A DNA stretch of 64,000 nt from Methanoregula sp. (GCF_023227875.1 NZ_JALOCH010000011.1:28648-92647); one strand, 5' to 3'. Counted from the first letter of the stretch, positions 8,275-16,763 are shown. Made by a program: numbers and translations. Notes: generated by a model from the letters alone, not told the origin.

Positions 8275-9642
8275 TTGTCGAAAGTTGTAGAGATTTCCCC
8301 AACCACAAGACATGAGGGACACTCCAAGCTGACGCTCAAGGTCAACGACCAGGGCATCATCGAGACCGGTAACTGGTGTTCCATTACACCGGTCCGTGGA
8401 GTTGAGAAGCTTGCCGTGGGCAAAACCCCCGAGCAGGTACCCAAGATCGCGTCCCGCGTCTGTGGTATCTGTCCGATAGCCCACAACCTCGCGGGCACTG
8501 AAGCAATGGAAGCATCGATCAAGTGCGAGATCCCCCGGGACGCACTGCTGCTCCGCCACATCCTTCAGCTCGCGAACCGCTGTCACAGCATTGCACTGCA
8601 CGACATCCTGATCCTGCCCGACTTCTATATCCCGGGTACCGAGACCAAGATCAACCCGTTCACGGCAGAAGAGCCGGTCCGGACTGTTGCAAAGCGGATC
8701 CAGAGACTCCGTGAGATCAGCCAGACCATCGGCCAGATCGCCGGCGGCGACTGCATCCACCCGCGGAACACCCGTATCGGGGGTATGTACCGCAATGTCT
8801 CCGAGCAGGCCAAGACCAAGATGTACGACCTGGCAAAGGAAGGACTTGTCCTTTCCCACGCCCAGTCAGAGTTCATGATCGCGGTCATCCGCAACTACCA
8901 CAAGAGAGACTTCGTTGACGTCGGCGGCATGAAGGTCCCGATGCCCAAGGATCTCGGTTTCCACGACCAGGGCTACCTTGCAACCCACTCGTTCTATGGC
9001 TCCTCAAGCCTTGACGAATGCCCCAGCTGGGACATCCGCCGGTTCAAGGAAGCACGGCCATGGGACTGGTACATGGGTGAGATGGAGATTTCCCTCGAAG
9101 AGCCCCGTTACCCGATTGGCGGGACCACCAAGATGGGAACCAAGGTCAACCCGCAGATGGAAGCCTGCACCGGTATCCCGATGTACGACGGCCAGCCCGT
9201 TGAAGTCGGTCCCCGCGCCCGCCTCGTCACTTACAAGAACTTTGACGAGAAGGGAACACAGGGCCAGAACATTGCCCGTGAGATGGAATACCAGGACTGC
9301 TTCTACGAGATGATCGACTGCCTCGACGAGCTCAACACGAGCGGAAAGGTCGTTGCAGACTACATCCCCGACGGCGACGGATCCCTCGGCTGGGCATCCA
9401 ACGAAGCCCCCCGCGGTACCGATGTCCACATTGCACGCGTCAAGGACTGGAAGGTCCAGTACTTCAGCATGCTCGTTCCGACCACCTGGAACTTCGCGAC
9501 CTGCAGCAAGGCACTCACCGGTGCACCCTGGCAGCTCGCCGAAGTTATCATGCGCGGATACGACCCCTGTGTATCATGTGCAACCCACATGATCGTAGTG
9601 GACGAGGCCAACAAGGTAGTGGCTCAGAAGCTCATCCAGTGA
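8275..9642 (+). CDS. frhA: Coenzyme F420 hydrogenase, large subunit
   Basis: The NiFe catalytic subunit of the F420-reducing hydrogenase, which reduces F420 with hydrogen for methanogenesis. The 455-residue protein has the N-terminal nickel ligands in RVCGICPIAHN and the C-terminal pair in DPCVSCATHM. The C-terminal tail after the conserved His is the part removed by the FrhD protease. The start is TTG at 8275, preceded by GAGGCGAT as ribosome-binding site. It is the first gene of frhADGB. No selenocysteine codon is needed. Confidence 0.97.
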   Translation: MSKVVEISPTTRHEGHSKLTLKVNDQGIIETGNWCSITPVRGVEKLAVGKTPEQVPKIASRVCGICPIAHNLAGTEAMEASIKCEIPRDALLLRHILQLANRCHSIALHDILILPDFYIPGTETKINPFTAEEPVRTVAKRIQRLREISQTIGQIAGGDCIHPRNTRIGGMYRNVSEQAKTKMYDLAKEGLVLSHAQSEFMIAVIRNYHKRDFVDVGGMKVPMPKDLGFHDQGYLATHSFYGSSSLDECPSWDIRRFKEARPWDWYMGEMEISLEEPRYPIGGTTKMGTKVNPQMEACTGIPMYDGQPVEVGPRARLVTYKNFDEKGTQGQNIAREMEYQDCFYEMIDCLDELNTSGKVVADYIPDGDGSLGWASNEAPRGTDVHIARVKDWKVQYFSMLVPTTWNFATCSKALTGAPWQLAEVIMRGYDPCVSCATHMIVVDEANKVVAQKLIQ

Positions 9643-9652
9643 GTGTAACCTG

Positions 9653-10189
9653 ATGCTGTATCCGGAGATCGTGATAGCAGGGTGTGGAAACCCCCTGTTT
9701 GCCGATGACGGCTTTGGCCCGGCAGTAATCGAAGAGATGGAGAAACTCTCGCTTCCCGACAACGTAATGGTAGTCGATGCGGGCCTTGGAGGCCCGCACT
9801 TTATTTTTACGCTGCTCGACCCGGAAGTGACGAAGAAACTCGTTATCGTCGATATTGCCGATTACGGGGCAGAGCCGGGGTCCATTACCAAACTCCGCGT
9901 CGAGGACCTGCCGCCAGGTGCGTATCGTGACGCCCATTCATGGGATCTCACCGAACCGCTCCAGCGTATCAAGGACCGGGTTGACGTAACGGTCATCGGG
10001 TGCCAGCCGGCAAAGGTTACAGCGCCTGAATTCGAGATCGGCCTTTCTGACGAAGTTCAGGGAGCAATTCCGAAAGCGATTCGGGTGATACTGGAAACAA
10101 TAGGAGTGGATTATGGGACTACTATCAATCTTCAAGAAGAAGGACGCCAGCGTGGAACCGCAGAAACCTGCAGCTCCAAAGACCGCTAG
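9653..10189 (+). CDS. frhD: F420 hydrogenase maturation protease
   Basis: An endopeptidase of the HycI/HoxM family that clips the C-terminus of FrhA after nickel insertion. The 178-residue protein has the metal-sensing N-terminal motif GCGNPLFADDGFG and the second acidic residue in VVDAGLGG. It lies 10 bp after frhA. Its 3' end overlaps the longer of the two possible frhG starts by 77 bp. Confidence 0.93.
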   Translation: MLYPEIVIAGCGNPLFADDGFGPAVIEEMEKLSLPDNVMVVDAGLGGPHFIFTLLDPEVTKKLVIVDIADYGAEPGSITKLRVEDLPPGAYRDAHSWDLTEPLQRIKDRVDVTVIGCQPAKVTAPEFEIGLSDEVQGAIPKAIRVILETIGVDYGTTINLQEEGRQRGTAETCSSKDR

Positions 10190-10232
10190 CGCAGCACCAA
10201 CAGCAGCAGTAACTAAAAAGGAGGTTAAGCCT

Positions 10233-10991
10233 GTGGCAGACAAAATTACATTGGGCTACACCCACCTCAGTGGGTGCACCGGTTGTACTGTAGCATTAGC
10301 AGACAACTATGCCGGATTATTAACGCTCCTCGACAAATACGTCGACCTTAAGTATATGCCAACACTTGCAGACGCAAGGCACGTCCAGAAGGTAGATGTA
10401 TCGTTCGTCGAGGGTTCAGTCTGTATTAACGACAAACTCGCAGTTCAGGAACTCAAGGAGACCCGTGAGAAGTCAACAATCGTCGTCGCCCTCGGCGGCT
10501 GCGCCTGTTACGGCAACATCACCCGGTTCTCCCGCGGTGGCCAGCAGAACCAGCCGGCCCACGAGGCATACCTGCCGATCGGCGACCTGATCAAGGTGGA
10601 CGTGTTCATCCCCGGATGCGCACCGACCCCCCAGATGATCAGGAACGTCGCGGTCATGGCATACCTGCTCCTCAAGGGAACCAAGGAACAAAAGGACCTC
10701 GCAACTGCATTCCTCACTCCGCTGATGAAACTCACGGAGAAGAACGAGGCATGCTTCTGCGAACTGATGACCCAGGTCATCAACCAGGGCCTGTGCATGG
10801 GTTGCGGAACCTGTGTGGCAGCATGCCCGGTCAATGCAATCACGATGGAGTACGGCAAGCCCAACGGCGAGCGCGACCTGTGCATCAAGTGCGGCGCGTG
10901 CTACAGCCAGTGCCCACGGAGCTGGTTCAGCTTTGACGTGGTTGAGAACTATGAGGCGATCAACGAGGCCATAATGGCGGCACTCCAGTGA
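10233..10991 (+). CDS. frhG: Coenzyme F420 hydrogenase, small (gamma) subunit
   Basis: The electron-transfer subunit with three Fe-S clusters linking FrhA to FrhB. Visible are the proximal-cluster cysteines beginning SGCTGC and two 4Fe-4S ferredoxin motifs near the C-terminus, CMGCGTCVAACP and CIKCGACYSQCP. The GTG at 10233 has a perfect Shine-Dalgarno sequence (AAAGGAGGT) and gives 252 residues. An ATG at 10113, preceded by AGGAG, would add a 40-residue Ala/Pro/Lys-rich extension and overlap frhD. I prefer 10233; both remain possible. Confidence 0.92.
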   Translation: MADKITLGYTHLSGCTGCTVALADNYAGLLTLLDKYVDLKYMPTLADARHVQKVDVSFVEGSVCINDKLAVQELKETREKSTIVVALGGCACYGNITRFSRGGQQNQPAHEAYLPIGDLIKVDVFIPGCAPTPQMIRNVAVMAYLLLKGTKEQKDLATAFLTPLMKLTEKNEACFCELMTQVINQGLCMGCGTCVAACPVNAITMEYGKPNGERDLCIKCGACYSQCPRSWFSFDVVENYEAINEAIMAALQ

Positions 10992-11002
10992 AGGTGATTG
11001 AA

Positions 11003-11929
11003 ATGGGAGCAGAACTCGGTAAATACAAATCATGCGTCTCAGCCCGAAGCACCGACAAGGAGCTTCTCAAGTGCGCCCAGGATGGCGGTATTGTTTCCTC
11101 GCTCTTTGCATTTGCACTCGACGAGGGCATCATCGACGGAGCAATCGTTGCAGCAACCAAGGAGTTTGCAGCAAAGAACCCGTCCAAGGTCATTCTCGAC
11201 AGCACGAACTTTGACATGATCGAACCCTGGAGACCAATCCCGGCGATCGTCAACACCAAGGCTGAGCTGCTTGCAGCAGCCGGAACCAAGTACAACATCA
11301 GCCCGAACGTTGCACTCTTAAAGGAAGCAACCCGGAGCTTCGGCCTGGACAAGGTCGGTATCGTCGGCACCCCGTGCCAGATGCAGGCTGTCCGCAAGGC
11401 ACAGTTGTACCCGATCGGCATGAGGGATGTCGGCGCGAGCATTGCGCTTGCAGTCGGTATCTTCTGCATGGAGAATTTCCCCTACCAGAGCATCCTCCAG
11501 CTCGTGGAAGACCACGCGGCTATGAAGCTCGAGTCCGTCAAGAAGATGGAGATCGGCAAGGGCAAGTTCTGGGTATACGGCAAGCGCGGACAGGTCGTCC
11601 AGCTGCCCCTCAAGGTGACCCACAAGTACGAGCAGCCCGGCTGCCACGTCTGCCTTGACTATGTTGCAAACCTGGGTGACATCTCCACCGGCTCTGTCGG
11701 CAGCCCCGATGGATGGAGCACCGTCTTTGTCAGGTCCAAGATCGGAGACTCCGTCTGGGCAAAGGCAATGGCAGCAGGTGTCTTCGAGACCCAGCCCATC
11801 GAAAAGGTCAAGCCCGGTCTTGAACTCGTGTCCAAGCTCGCAAACGAGAAGATCACGAAGAACAAGGCAACCCTCGAGGCCCGCAAGACCTTCGGTGTCG
11901 GCAAGGCTCTTCGGAACCCCTACATCTAA
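11003..11929 (+). CDS. frhB: Coenzyme F420 hydrogenase, beta subunit (F420-binding)
   Basis: A flavin and 4Fe-4S subunit that carries out the F420 reduction step. The 308-residue protein has the FrhB/FdhB N-terminus (SARSTDKELLKCAQDGG), the cluster/FAD segment GTPCQMQA and the C-terminal CHVCLDY with GDISTGSVG. The ATG at 11003, with AAGGTGAT upstream, is chosen over GTG at 10988, which overlaps the frhG stop. It is the last gene of the operon, with T-runs directly downstream. Confidence 0.95.
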   Translation: MGAELGKYKSCVSARSTDKELLKCAQDGGIVSSLFAFALDEGIIDGAIVAATKEFAAKNPSKVILDSTNFDMIEPWRPIPAIVNTKAELLAAAGTKYNISPNVALLKEATRSFGLDKVGIVGTPCQMQAVRKAQLYPIGMRDVGASIALAVGIFCMENFPYQSILQLVEDHAAMKLESVKKMEIGKGKFWVYGKRGQVVQLPLKVTHKYEQPGCHVCLDYVANLGDISTGSVGSPDGWSTVFVRSKIGDSVWAKAMAAGVFETQPIEKVKPGLELVSKLANEKITKNKATLEARKTFGVGKALRNPYI

Positions 11930-12009
11930 ATTTTTTACACTTTTTTCAACGAGATTTTCCGCTGGGATAGAATCCCCTAGCGTTTGCTATGCCCGCAGCA
12001 TCTGCGGGC
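11930..12009 (+). terminator. frh operon terminator region
   Basis: Two runs of six T lie at 11931-11936 and 11941-11946, just after the frhB stop, as in archaeal intrinsic termination. A strong hairpin follows, with GCCCGCAG at 11991-11998 and CTGCGGGC at 12002-12009, and then a GGGGTTTT run. Confidence 0.6.
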
Positions 12010-12076
12010 GCGTGGGGGTTTTAATTCTTATTCCTGACAGACAATCTCCGTCGTGGACACTTCGTTGGTGAGAAGG

Positions 12077-12378
12077 TTTCTGACCTGAAAACCTCTCAAT
12101 TATTATCTTCCAGTAAATTGCCCCGTTTGCCAATCGGAGCCCTATTTGAAAAACCGGCTTTCTGATAGTCGCGTTTTTTTACGAATTATAGCATAGTGTT
12201 TTTAAAAGGCGGTTGAATTGAGGGTATTTTGCCTATCTATGCGTGTTTAAGGCCCTAAAATCCGTCCAATTGTTACCTTTTGGATGAGCGACTACTGCCG
12301 GAACAGCAGTAGGAACTTGAGAAGAATGCCGGGGGCATTCTTCGAATGATCCTCTGGAACTGGATTTCTTGGGAAAAC
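12077..12378. repeat. 300-bp dispersed element, copy 1
   Basis: This stretch of the 550-bp gap after frhB is closely similar to 18518-18820 over its whole length. It contains the shared blocks CGTTTGCCAATCGGAGC, TTCTGATAGTCGCG followed by a T-run, and a 3' part with two hairpins. These are CTACTGC/GCAGTAG (12292-12312) and GAAGAATGCC/GGCATTCTTC (12321-12343). It lies about 100 bp beyond the 3' end of a paralogue-family gene, just as copy 2 does. No ORF is conserved between the copies: the frame open in copy 2 has a TAG here. It may be a non-coding RNA, a terminator module or a small mobile element. Confidence 0.75.
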
Positions 12379-12479
12379 GCCGTCCGGACAAATGGCGGGG
12401 GGATGAAATTGAACGGCTAAGTCCCGAGGGCAGGTGCTAATTTTTAAATGGAGTGCATGAGCCATTTATGGTAATCATT

Positions 12480-12914
12480 TCAGGACGAGTCTGTCGATCT
12501 CTGATTGCCACGGACACTATAGTTTCCATCGCACTTTTCACGTAACACCCGGTCAAAGTGTTCGATCGCATCATAGTCCGTAAAAAAACCGTGAGTAGAT
12601 GTATCGGATAACAGGGTACTAACACCGGCTGGATTTTTCTGACGCCCCTGAGGTCTCTTTGTAACCAGATACCTCTTGATGGTTCTGCGCTGCGGGTTCT
12701 GAACAACAACCTTTTCGATCCGTTGCACCCGGTATTGGCAGGAGAAGAAAGGTCCGTGGTAAATCCGGCGTAAAAAACCGGATATCGCTGGTGCAGAGCA
12801 TTCATCCAGATCGAAATAGGTCCGGAATTCGTTGACTGTGACCCAGTGCTGCGTTTTTCCCGACTCTTCCATAAACCTTTCAAGGAGGAGGGGAACATCT
12901 TTATTACGTGCCAT
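12480..12914 (-). CDS. Small paralogous-family protein A (unknown, wHTH-like)
   Basis: I do not recognise this family. The 144-residue protein is one of four paralogues in this island (others at 12904, 18915 and 22616). They share an N-terminal PxLLExxMEE helix, WVTVxExR, an SGFLRR helix, a GPF turn and a C-terminal KRYLV strand. The core of about 90 residues reads like a winged-helix domain by pattern of helices and a strand pair; this is inference. Copy A has an extra 50-residue polar tail. It overlaps paralogue B by 11 bp and is last in an operon with a DUF5320 protein and a NifX-like protein. Confidence 0.75.
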   Translation of the reverse strand: MARNKDVPLLLERFMEESGKTQHWVTVNEFRTYFDLDECSAPAISGFLRRIYHGPFFSCQYRVQRIEKVVVQNPQRRTIKRYLVTKRPQGRQKNPAGVSTLLSDTSTHGFFTDYDAIEHFDRVLREKCDGNYSVRGNQRSTDSS

Positions 12915-13224
12915 AAGCAGGTTCCGGTTGTCTTGTTTGTTTCTGTTTTACAGCGGAACCCCTCCGCAGAGTCACTAGGTATCGGCACTTTCTCGGATCG
13001 GAGGGGTTTTCACCTTCTTCACGGGTGATACTTACAACAATGAAGGGGAAACACGCAAATGGGCCGGCCTTCAACCGGCGCAAAAACCCGGAGACCGTGT
13101 TACACTGGTACCGCGTCAGCCCGAACCGGTCACGGAGTTCCTGTACGGTAACCCACCGTTCCTCCGTTGCGTTCTCTTCCATGTACGTCTCAAGCAGTTC
13201 GGGAATGCCCGTATATCTTCTCAT
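12904..13224 (-). CDS. Small paralogous-family protein B (unknown, wHTH-like)
   Basis: A 106-residue member of the same family as the genes at 12480, 18915 and 22616. It is closest to C (18915): both contain WVTVQELRDRFGLTRYQC, NTVSGFLRR and NPSDPxKCRYLV. It follows the NifX-like gene by 82 bp and overlaps paralogue A, so it belongs to the operon that starts behind operator site 1. It lacks a Cys cluster or known catalytic motif. It is a possible DNA- or protein-binding adaptor. Confidence 0.78.
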   Translation of the reverse strand: MRRYTGIPELLETYMEENATEERWVTVQELRDRFGLTRYQCNTVSGFLRRLKAGPFACFPFIVVSITREEGENPSDPRKCRYLVTLRRGSAVKQKQTRQPEPAYGT

Positions 13225-13306
13225 GTTTGGAGGTCCTTTTTTTGCCAGAAGTCGCTGTCACGACCCAATCCGGTTTACCAGGTTTTCCATCACGGGGTCT
13301 ACGGCC

Positions 13307-13660
13307 TTAATGCATACACTCATGATCGGGACCGTGAGTGCAGCTGCTCTGTCCCGGGATGATCTTTCCCGAGAGGAAGTCCCGGATAACGGTATCGATC
13401 GCTCCGGAGATCCCCAGGAAAACTTCGATATTGTTGGCGCAGAACAGTTCCACTGCCTTTGGCCCCATTCCCCCGGCAAGGACATGGGTGATCTCATGTT
13501 CGGAGAGGAATACCGGGAGCCTGCCCGGCTCATGACCGGGGCTCTGTAAAATATTGGAACTGCTGATCTTCCCGTTTTCGATGGTGAAGACCGCATATTC
13601 GCTGCAGTGTCCGAAATGTTCAGACACATCGTTCCCTTCTTTAGCAATAGCGACTTTCAT
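13307..13660 (-). CDS. NifX/NifB-type dinitrogenase iron-molybdenum cofactor protein 1
   Basis: A 117-residue single-domain protein of the DiNase Fe-Mo cofactor family, which includes the orange protein (ORP) of sulfate reducers and archaeal MTH1175. The family fold binds metal-sulfur clusters. Seen here are MKVAIAKEGNDVSEHFGHC at the start, ILQSPGHEPG, VLAGGMGPKA and a His/Cys-rich tail (CTHGPDHECMH) not found in the other two copies. The ATG at 13660 with AAGGAATG upstream is preferred over the longer frame from 13756, which overlaps the previous gene. It is the second gene of operon 1. Confidence 0.88.
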   Translation of the reverse strand: MKVAIAKEGNDVSEHFGHCSEYAVFTIENGKISSSNILQSPGHEPGRLPVFLSEHEITHVLAGGMGPKAVELFCANNIEVFLGISGAIDTVIRDFLSGKIIPGQSSCTHGPDHECMH

Positions 13661-13679
13661 GATCATTCCTTTCCCCGGG

Positions 13680-13934
13680 TCAATGCCAGCGGCGCCCTCC
13701 AGCAAAGACCCTCCCCTTTCCGTATCCGCACGGTATTCCGCCCCGCCCTGCACCATACCATGATGCCTGTGAGGGGAGCTGATCCGGTTTTTCTCCTGAG
13801 GTTACTGCACCTTCTGGTGCTTGCATCGGTGACGGTACGGCTTTAGGCTGCACCGGTCCAAACCGGCATCTTCCAAAGCCCCGCCCGGCCATCTGCCTCA
13901 TTCCACGGGGCCCGGTTCCATCCATTCCTGGCAT
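13680..13934 (-). CDS. DUF5320-like Gly/Arg-rich small protein
   Basis: An 84-residue protein opening MPGMDGTGPRGMRQMAGRG, the typical start of DUF5320 proteins, which commonly neighbour NifX/ORP-type genes. The function is unknown. The rest is rich in Gly, Pro and Arg with few hydrophobic residues, suggesting disorder. The second ATG (13934) is chosen because GGGAG stands at the right distance from it and touches the first ATG at 13943. It is the first gene behind operator site 1. Confidence 0.75.
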   Translation of the reverse strand: MPGMDGTGPRGMRQMAGRGFGRCRFGPVQPKAVPSPMQAPEGAVTSGEKPDQLPSQASWYGAGRGGIPCGYGKGRVFAGGRRWH

Positions 13935-13972
13935 ATGATTCATCTCCCGGTACCGTTGCAGGTACCATATTT

Positions 13973-13988
13973 ACTCATATGCGCATAA
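13973..13988 (-). promoter_or_regulatory. Operator site 1 (ACTCATATGCGCATAA) upstream of operon 1
   Basis: The exact 16-base motif shared by five island promoters, with perfect palindrome TATGCGCATA at 13978-13987. A TATA box (TTTAAGTA on the minus strand, about 13989-13998) abuts it upstream. A bound protein would sit between the TATA box and the transcription start, as a repressor does. Confidence 0.8.
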
Positions 13989-14058
13989 ATACTTAAAAGA
14001 GTAGGTTGAGGAATATTTTTATTCACGGGAGGAATGACGGAACCAGCTTGATGAATAA

Positions 14059-14202
14059 CTAATCGTATGCAAGCCGGGTCATCTCATCCGTGAGCGTTGG
14101 CGCGATCATCTCGTTCCTTGCTACTGAATCCCACGAGCCGAGTTTCTGGTGTGTCAGGTAATATTTCTGGGGAATCGGGTGCGTGCCGACAACGACATCC
14201 AT
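14059..14202 (-). CDS. Small protein of unknown function downstream of DUF134
   Basis: A 47-residue ORF starting MDVVVGTHPIPQKYYLTHQ, beginning 2 bp after the stop of the DUF134 gene. I do not recognise it. The composition looks like a folded peptide rather than a shadow frame, with two Tyr, a Trp and a balanced charge pattern. No good ribosome-binding site precedes the ATG, so it would depend on translational coupling. It could be the remnant of a longer gene. Confidence 0.4.
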   Translation of the reverse strand: MDVVVGTHPIPQKYYLTHQKLGSWDSVARNEMIAPTLTDEMTRLAYD

Positions 14203-14204
14203 GA

Positions 14205-14633
14205 CTAGCCGGCAGGATCGCCCGTTCCTGTTCCGGTCACTCTGGGACAACGCCCGCCTCCGCTTTTCGGGCAAAGGGTCTCATCCCGTTTCGGGCAGTT
14301 CCCTTTAAGCTTGCGCGTACATCCTTCCATCTGGATAGCTTTCCCATTGATGATGGCATCCGCAATCTTATGGCGTGCCTCATGGATATCCCTCCAGATG
14401 GTCTTCCTTGAAACGCCGAGAACGACTGCTGCCTCTTCCTGTTCAAGATCCTGGTAGTCGATCAGGTTCAGTGCTGCAATCTCTTCCGGCAGGAGCAGGA
14501 CCGCCTCGTTCCCTTCATTCGAGTTACACTGCGGCGCATAACATTGCCCGGATGGACCGCCTTCGAGTGACCGGTTCATTCGGGGCCGGCCCCTCCGCCG
14601 GCAGCATTCTTTGTTCTCACCGGTTGTTGTCAA
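14205..14633 (-). CDS. DUF134 (UPF0251) HTH DNA-binding protein 1
   Basis: A 142-residue protein. The N-terminus CCRRRGRPR is the DUF134 basic motif, then LLPEEIAALNLIDYQDLEQEEAAVVLGVSRKTIWRDIHEARHKIADAI forms a sigma-70-region-4-like HTH. The Cys-rich C-terminus has four cysteines spaced for metal binding. The family is annotated as DNA-binding but has no established target. The TTG start at 14633 overlaps the upstream MinD gene by 17 bp, with GGGAG as a weak ribosome-binding site. It is the most likely candidate, with its paralogue at 22162, to read the repeated operator. Confidence 0.85.
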   Translation of the reverse strand: MTTTGENKECCRRRGRPRMNRSLEGGPSGQCYAPQCNSNEGNEAVLLLPEEIAALNLIDYQDLEQEEAAVVLGVSRKTIWRDIHEARHKIADAIINGKAIQMEGCTRKLKGNCPKRDETLCPKSGGGRCPRVTGTGTGDPAG

Positions 14634-15501
14634 GGTTCGTCAGCTCCCATTCAAGTTTGGCTGCCAGTATTTGAATGGATTGCGTTGCCGGGGATGCACC
14701 GGCATCCGTCACGGGAATCCCTGCCCGCACCGCTTCGATGACCGCATGATCAAAGGGGATTGTCCCGACAAGGGCAATCTTCTCTTCGCAGCAATATTCC
14801 AGGATATCCTTCGTGAGTGCGGGATCCAGATCGTAGCGGTTGACCGCGACAAAGATCCGGGGCCGGAACTGGCGGCAGACGGTTACGACCCGTTTGAGGT
14901 CGTGGAGTCCAGAGACACTCGGTTCGGTCACCACCAGTACCGCATCCACACCACTGATGGTTGAGATGAGCGGGCAGCCGGTTCCGGGCGGGCCGTCGAT
15001 CAGGAAGAGGTCGCAGGCCCGGTCCTGTTCCATGGCCATTTTCTTGACGGCGTGGACGAGCAGCCCGGAATTGCCCGCACCCGGCACGAGCCGGGCGTGC
15101 ACAAGGTGTCCCCTCGAGGTCTCCGAATAGAGGATCTCACCAGTCTGCCGCGGCTGCATGGCGACAGCCTTGACCGGACAGACAAACATACAGACGGCGC
15201 ACCCCTCGCAGCGGAACGTATTCACCCGGAAGGTATTACGAACCCAGTCAACTGCATCGAACCTGCAGTGCGCCTCGCACTCCGTGCACTTCACGCAGGC
15301 TACGGGGTCGATGAACGCAGATTTCATGCCAAAGAACGGCTCCTTCCGGATCAGGTGCGGGCTTATAACAAGTTCGAGGTTCGCCGCGTCCACGTCGCAG
15401 TCGGCAAGAACAAGGGTTCCTTTCAGCAGCCGGGAGAGCGCGGCGGTTATCATCGTCTTGCCTGTGCCGCCTTTTCCGCTGATGACCGCAAGCCGGATCA
15501 T
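14617..15501 (-). CDS. MinD-superfamily P-loop ATPase with inserted ferredoxin domain, subunit B
   Basis: A 294-residue COG1149-type protein. The deviant Walker A is SGKGGTGKT. After about 60 residues there are two 4Fe-4S motifs, CVKCTECEAHC and CEGCAVCMFVCP, and the MinD fold then continues with LIDGPPGTGCP. It overlaps its partner (15498) by 4 bp. In Desulfovibrio such pairs belong to the orange-protein (ORP) complex next to NifX-like proteins, which is the arrangement here. It is likely an ATP-driven Fe-S or metal-cluster donor; the exact role is not established. The ATG at 15501 is chosen because the Walker motif follows within six residues. Confidence 0.88.
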   Translation of the reverse strand: MIRLAVISGKGGTGKTMITAALSRLLKGTLVLADCDVDAANLELVISPHLIRKEPFFGMKSAFIDPVACVKCTECEAHCRFDAVDWVRNTFRVNTFRCEGCAVCMFVCPVKAVAMQPRQTGEILYSETSRGHLVHARLVPGAGNSGLLVHAVKKMAMEQDRACDLFLIDGPPGTGCPLISTISGVDAVLVVTEPSVSGLHDLKRVVTVCRQFRPRIFVAVNRYDLDPALTKDILEYCCEEKIALVGTIPFDHAVIEAVRAGIPVTDAGASPATQSIQILAAKLEWELTNLDNNR

Positions 15502-16349
15502 CCATCCACCCCGGTAAGCGCCCTGCATTTTGCGAAGAGGGCCCAGAAATCCTTCTGCCATTCCGGCTTGACCCTGCAGAGAAGATCGCCCCTGCTCTGG
15601 ATGGCGGCGATCTCGCGGTCAAAGGGGACCGTCATCATGACCTCGAGATCATGGTCGGTGCAGAACCGCAGGGTCTCACGGTCGTTCCCGTCGCTACGGT
15701 TGATGACGATGCCGGCGGGTATGCCCAGCCGGGCAGCAACATCCACGGCAAGCTGCAAATCATGCAACCCGAACGGCGTGGATTCCGTGACAAGGATACA
15801 GGCATCACAGCCTTCCAGTGCCTCGACCACCGGACATGAGGTGCCCGGTGCCGTATCGAGGATCACCACAGGACCCCGTGCGGCGTGTTTCTTTGCGTCC
15901 CGGATAACCGGCACCGCGTGCGGGCTGCCCTCATCCAGTGTTCCCGAGACCAGCGTCAGGCCGGGCATCGGTGCAGAGGTGGAAAGTGTCCCGATCTTTT
16001 TTGGTTCTTCGCGAATCGCGTTCTTCGGGCAGACGAGCCTGCACCCGCCGCAGGAGTGGCAGAGCTCGGGAAAGAAGAGGACGCGGTCGGGCAGCACGGT
16101 GAGCGCACCATACTGGCAGAACTTCCCGCACTTCCCGCAGTGGTCGCAGAGAGACTCGTTGACCACGGGTACCGGCATGGTGACATCACGTGTCGTGGCA
16201 GGTGCCGGGAAGAAGAGATGGAGATTTGGCTCCTCGACATCGCAGTCAACAAGGGTGACCTGCCCGGTCCAGGCAAGCGTGAAGGCGAGGTTTGTCGCCA
16301 TCATGCTCTTGCCGGTACCGCCTTTCCCGCTGGCAACTGCAAGTTTCAT
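15498..16349 (-). CDS. MinD-superfamily P-loop ATPase with inserted ferredoxin domain, subunit A
   Basis: A 283-residue partner of the previous gene. Walker A is SGKGGTGKS at the N-terminus, the ferredoxin insert has CDHCGKCGKFC and CHSCGGCRLVCP, and the switch region is ILDTAPGTSCP. The two proteins differ enough to form a heterodimer, as inferred for ORP-type pairs. It follows the NifX-like gene at 16411 by 61 bp in operon 2. Confidence 0.88.
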   Translation of the reverse strand: MKLAVASGKGGTGKSMMATNLAFTLAWTGQVTLVDCDVEEPNLHLFFPAPATTRDVTMPVPVVNESLCDHCGKCGKFCQYGALTVLPDRVLFFPELCHSCGGCRLVCPKNAIREEPKKIGTLSTSAPMPGLTLVSGTLDEGSPHAVPVIRDAKKHAARGPVVILDTAPGTSCPVVEALEGCDACILVTESTPFGLHDLQLAVDVAARLGIPAGIVINRSDGNDRETLRFCTDHDLEVMMTVPFDREIAAIQSRGDLLCRVKPEWQKDFWALFAKCRALTGVDG

Positions 16350-16410
16350 TGTTTCCCTTCAGGAAATTTTCCGGACAATTCCATGATCGTTTATCCCGCC
16401 GTTCATCATG

Positions 16411-16746
16411 TCATGCAAATTGTTCAAGGGTTTTTTTTGTGAATTGATCGAATGCATCCCGGACCGATGTACCGGTGCTGTAGATATACATGGTAATCCC
16501 TGCTGCTGCAAGGACTTCCCGTGCGTTCCCGCCAACCTGTCCGGTGACCAGTGCCTTGACGTTGTTCGCGATGAGAACCTGGGCGGCCCGGGGGCCAACG
16601 CCTCCCCCGCCATCGGCGAACGGGTTCTGGATTGCCTCAAAGGATCCGTTCTCGCTCTCGACAAGGATAAAATACGGTGCACGCCCGAACCTCTCTTCTG
16701 TCTGAGAGTCCAGCGTCGTCCCTTTTGCGGTGAAACATATCTTCAT
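16411..16746 (-). CDS. NifX/MTH1175-type dinitrogenase cofactor-family protein 2
   Basis: A 111-residue one-domain protein of the DiNase Fe-Mo cofactor family: MKICFTAKGTTLDSQTEERFGRAPYF, then NPFADGGGGVGPRAAQ and VTGQVGGNA. It is a candidate for the cluster-carrying protein served by the two MinD ATPases, like ORP in Desulfovibrio. A clear AAGGAG ribosome-binding site precedes it. It heads operon 2, 18 bp downstream of operator site 2. Confidence 0.9.
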   Translation of the reverse strand: MKICFTAKGTTLDSQTEERFGRAPYFILVESENGSFEAIQNPFADGGGGVGPRAAQVLIANNVKALVTGQVGGNAREVLAAAGITMYIYSTGTSVRDAFDQFTKKTLEQFA

Positions 16747-16763
16747 GATTGCTCCTTATTTTT

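Noticed and set aside
13258..13647. 129-residue ORF on the minus strand overlapping the first NifX-like gene
   Set aside because: It is another frame of the same strand with no family motifs; the NifX-like frame has the conserved residues and ribosome-binding site.
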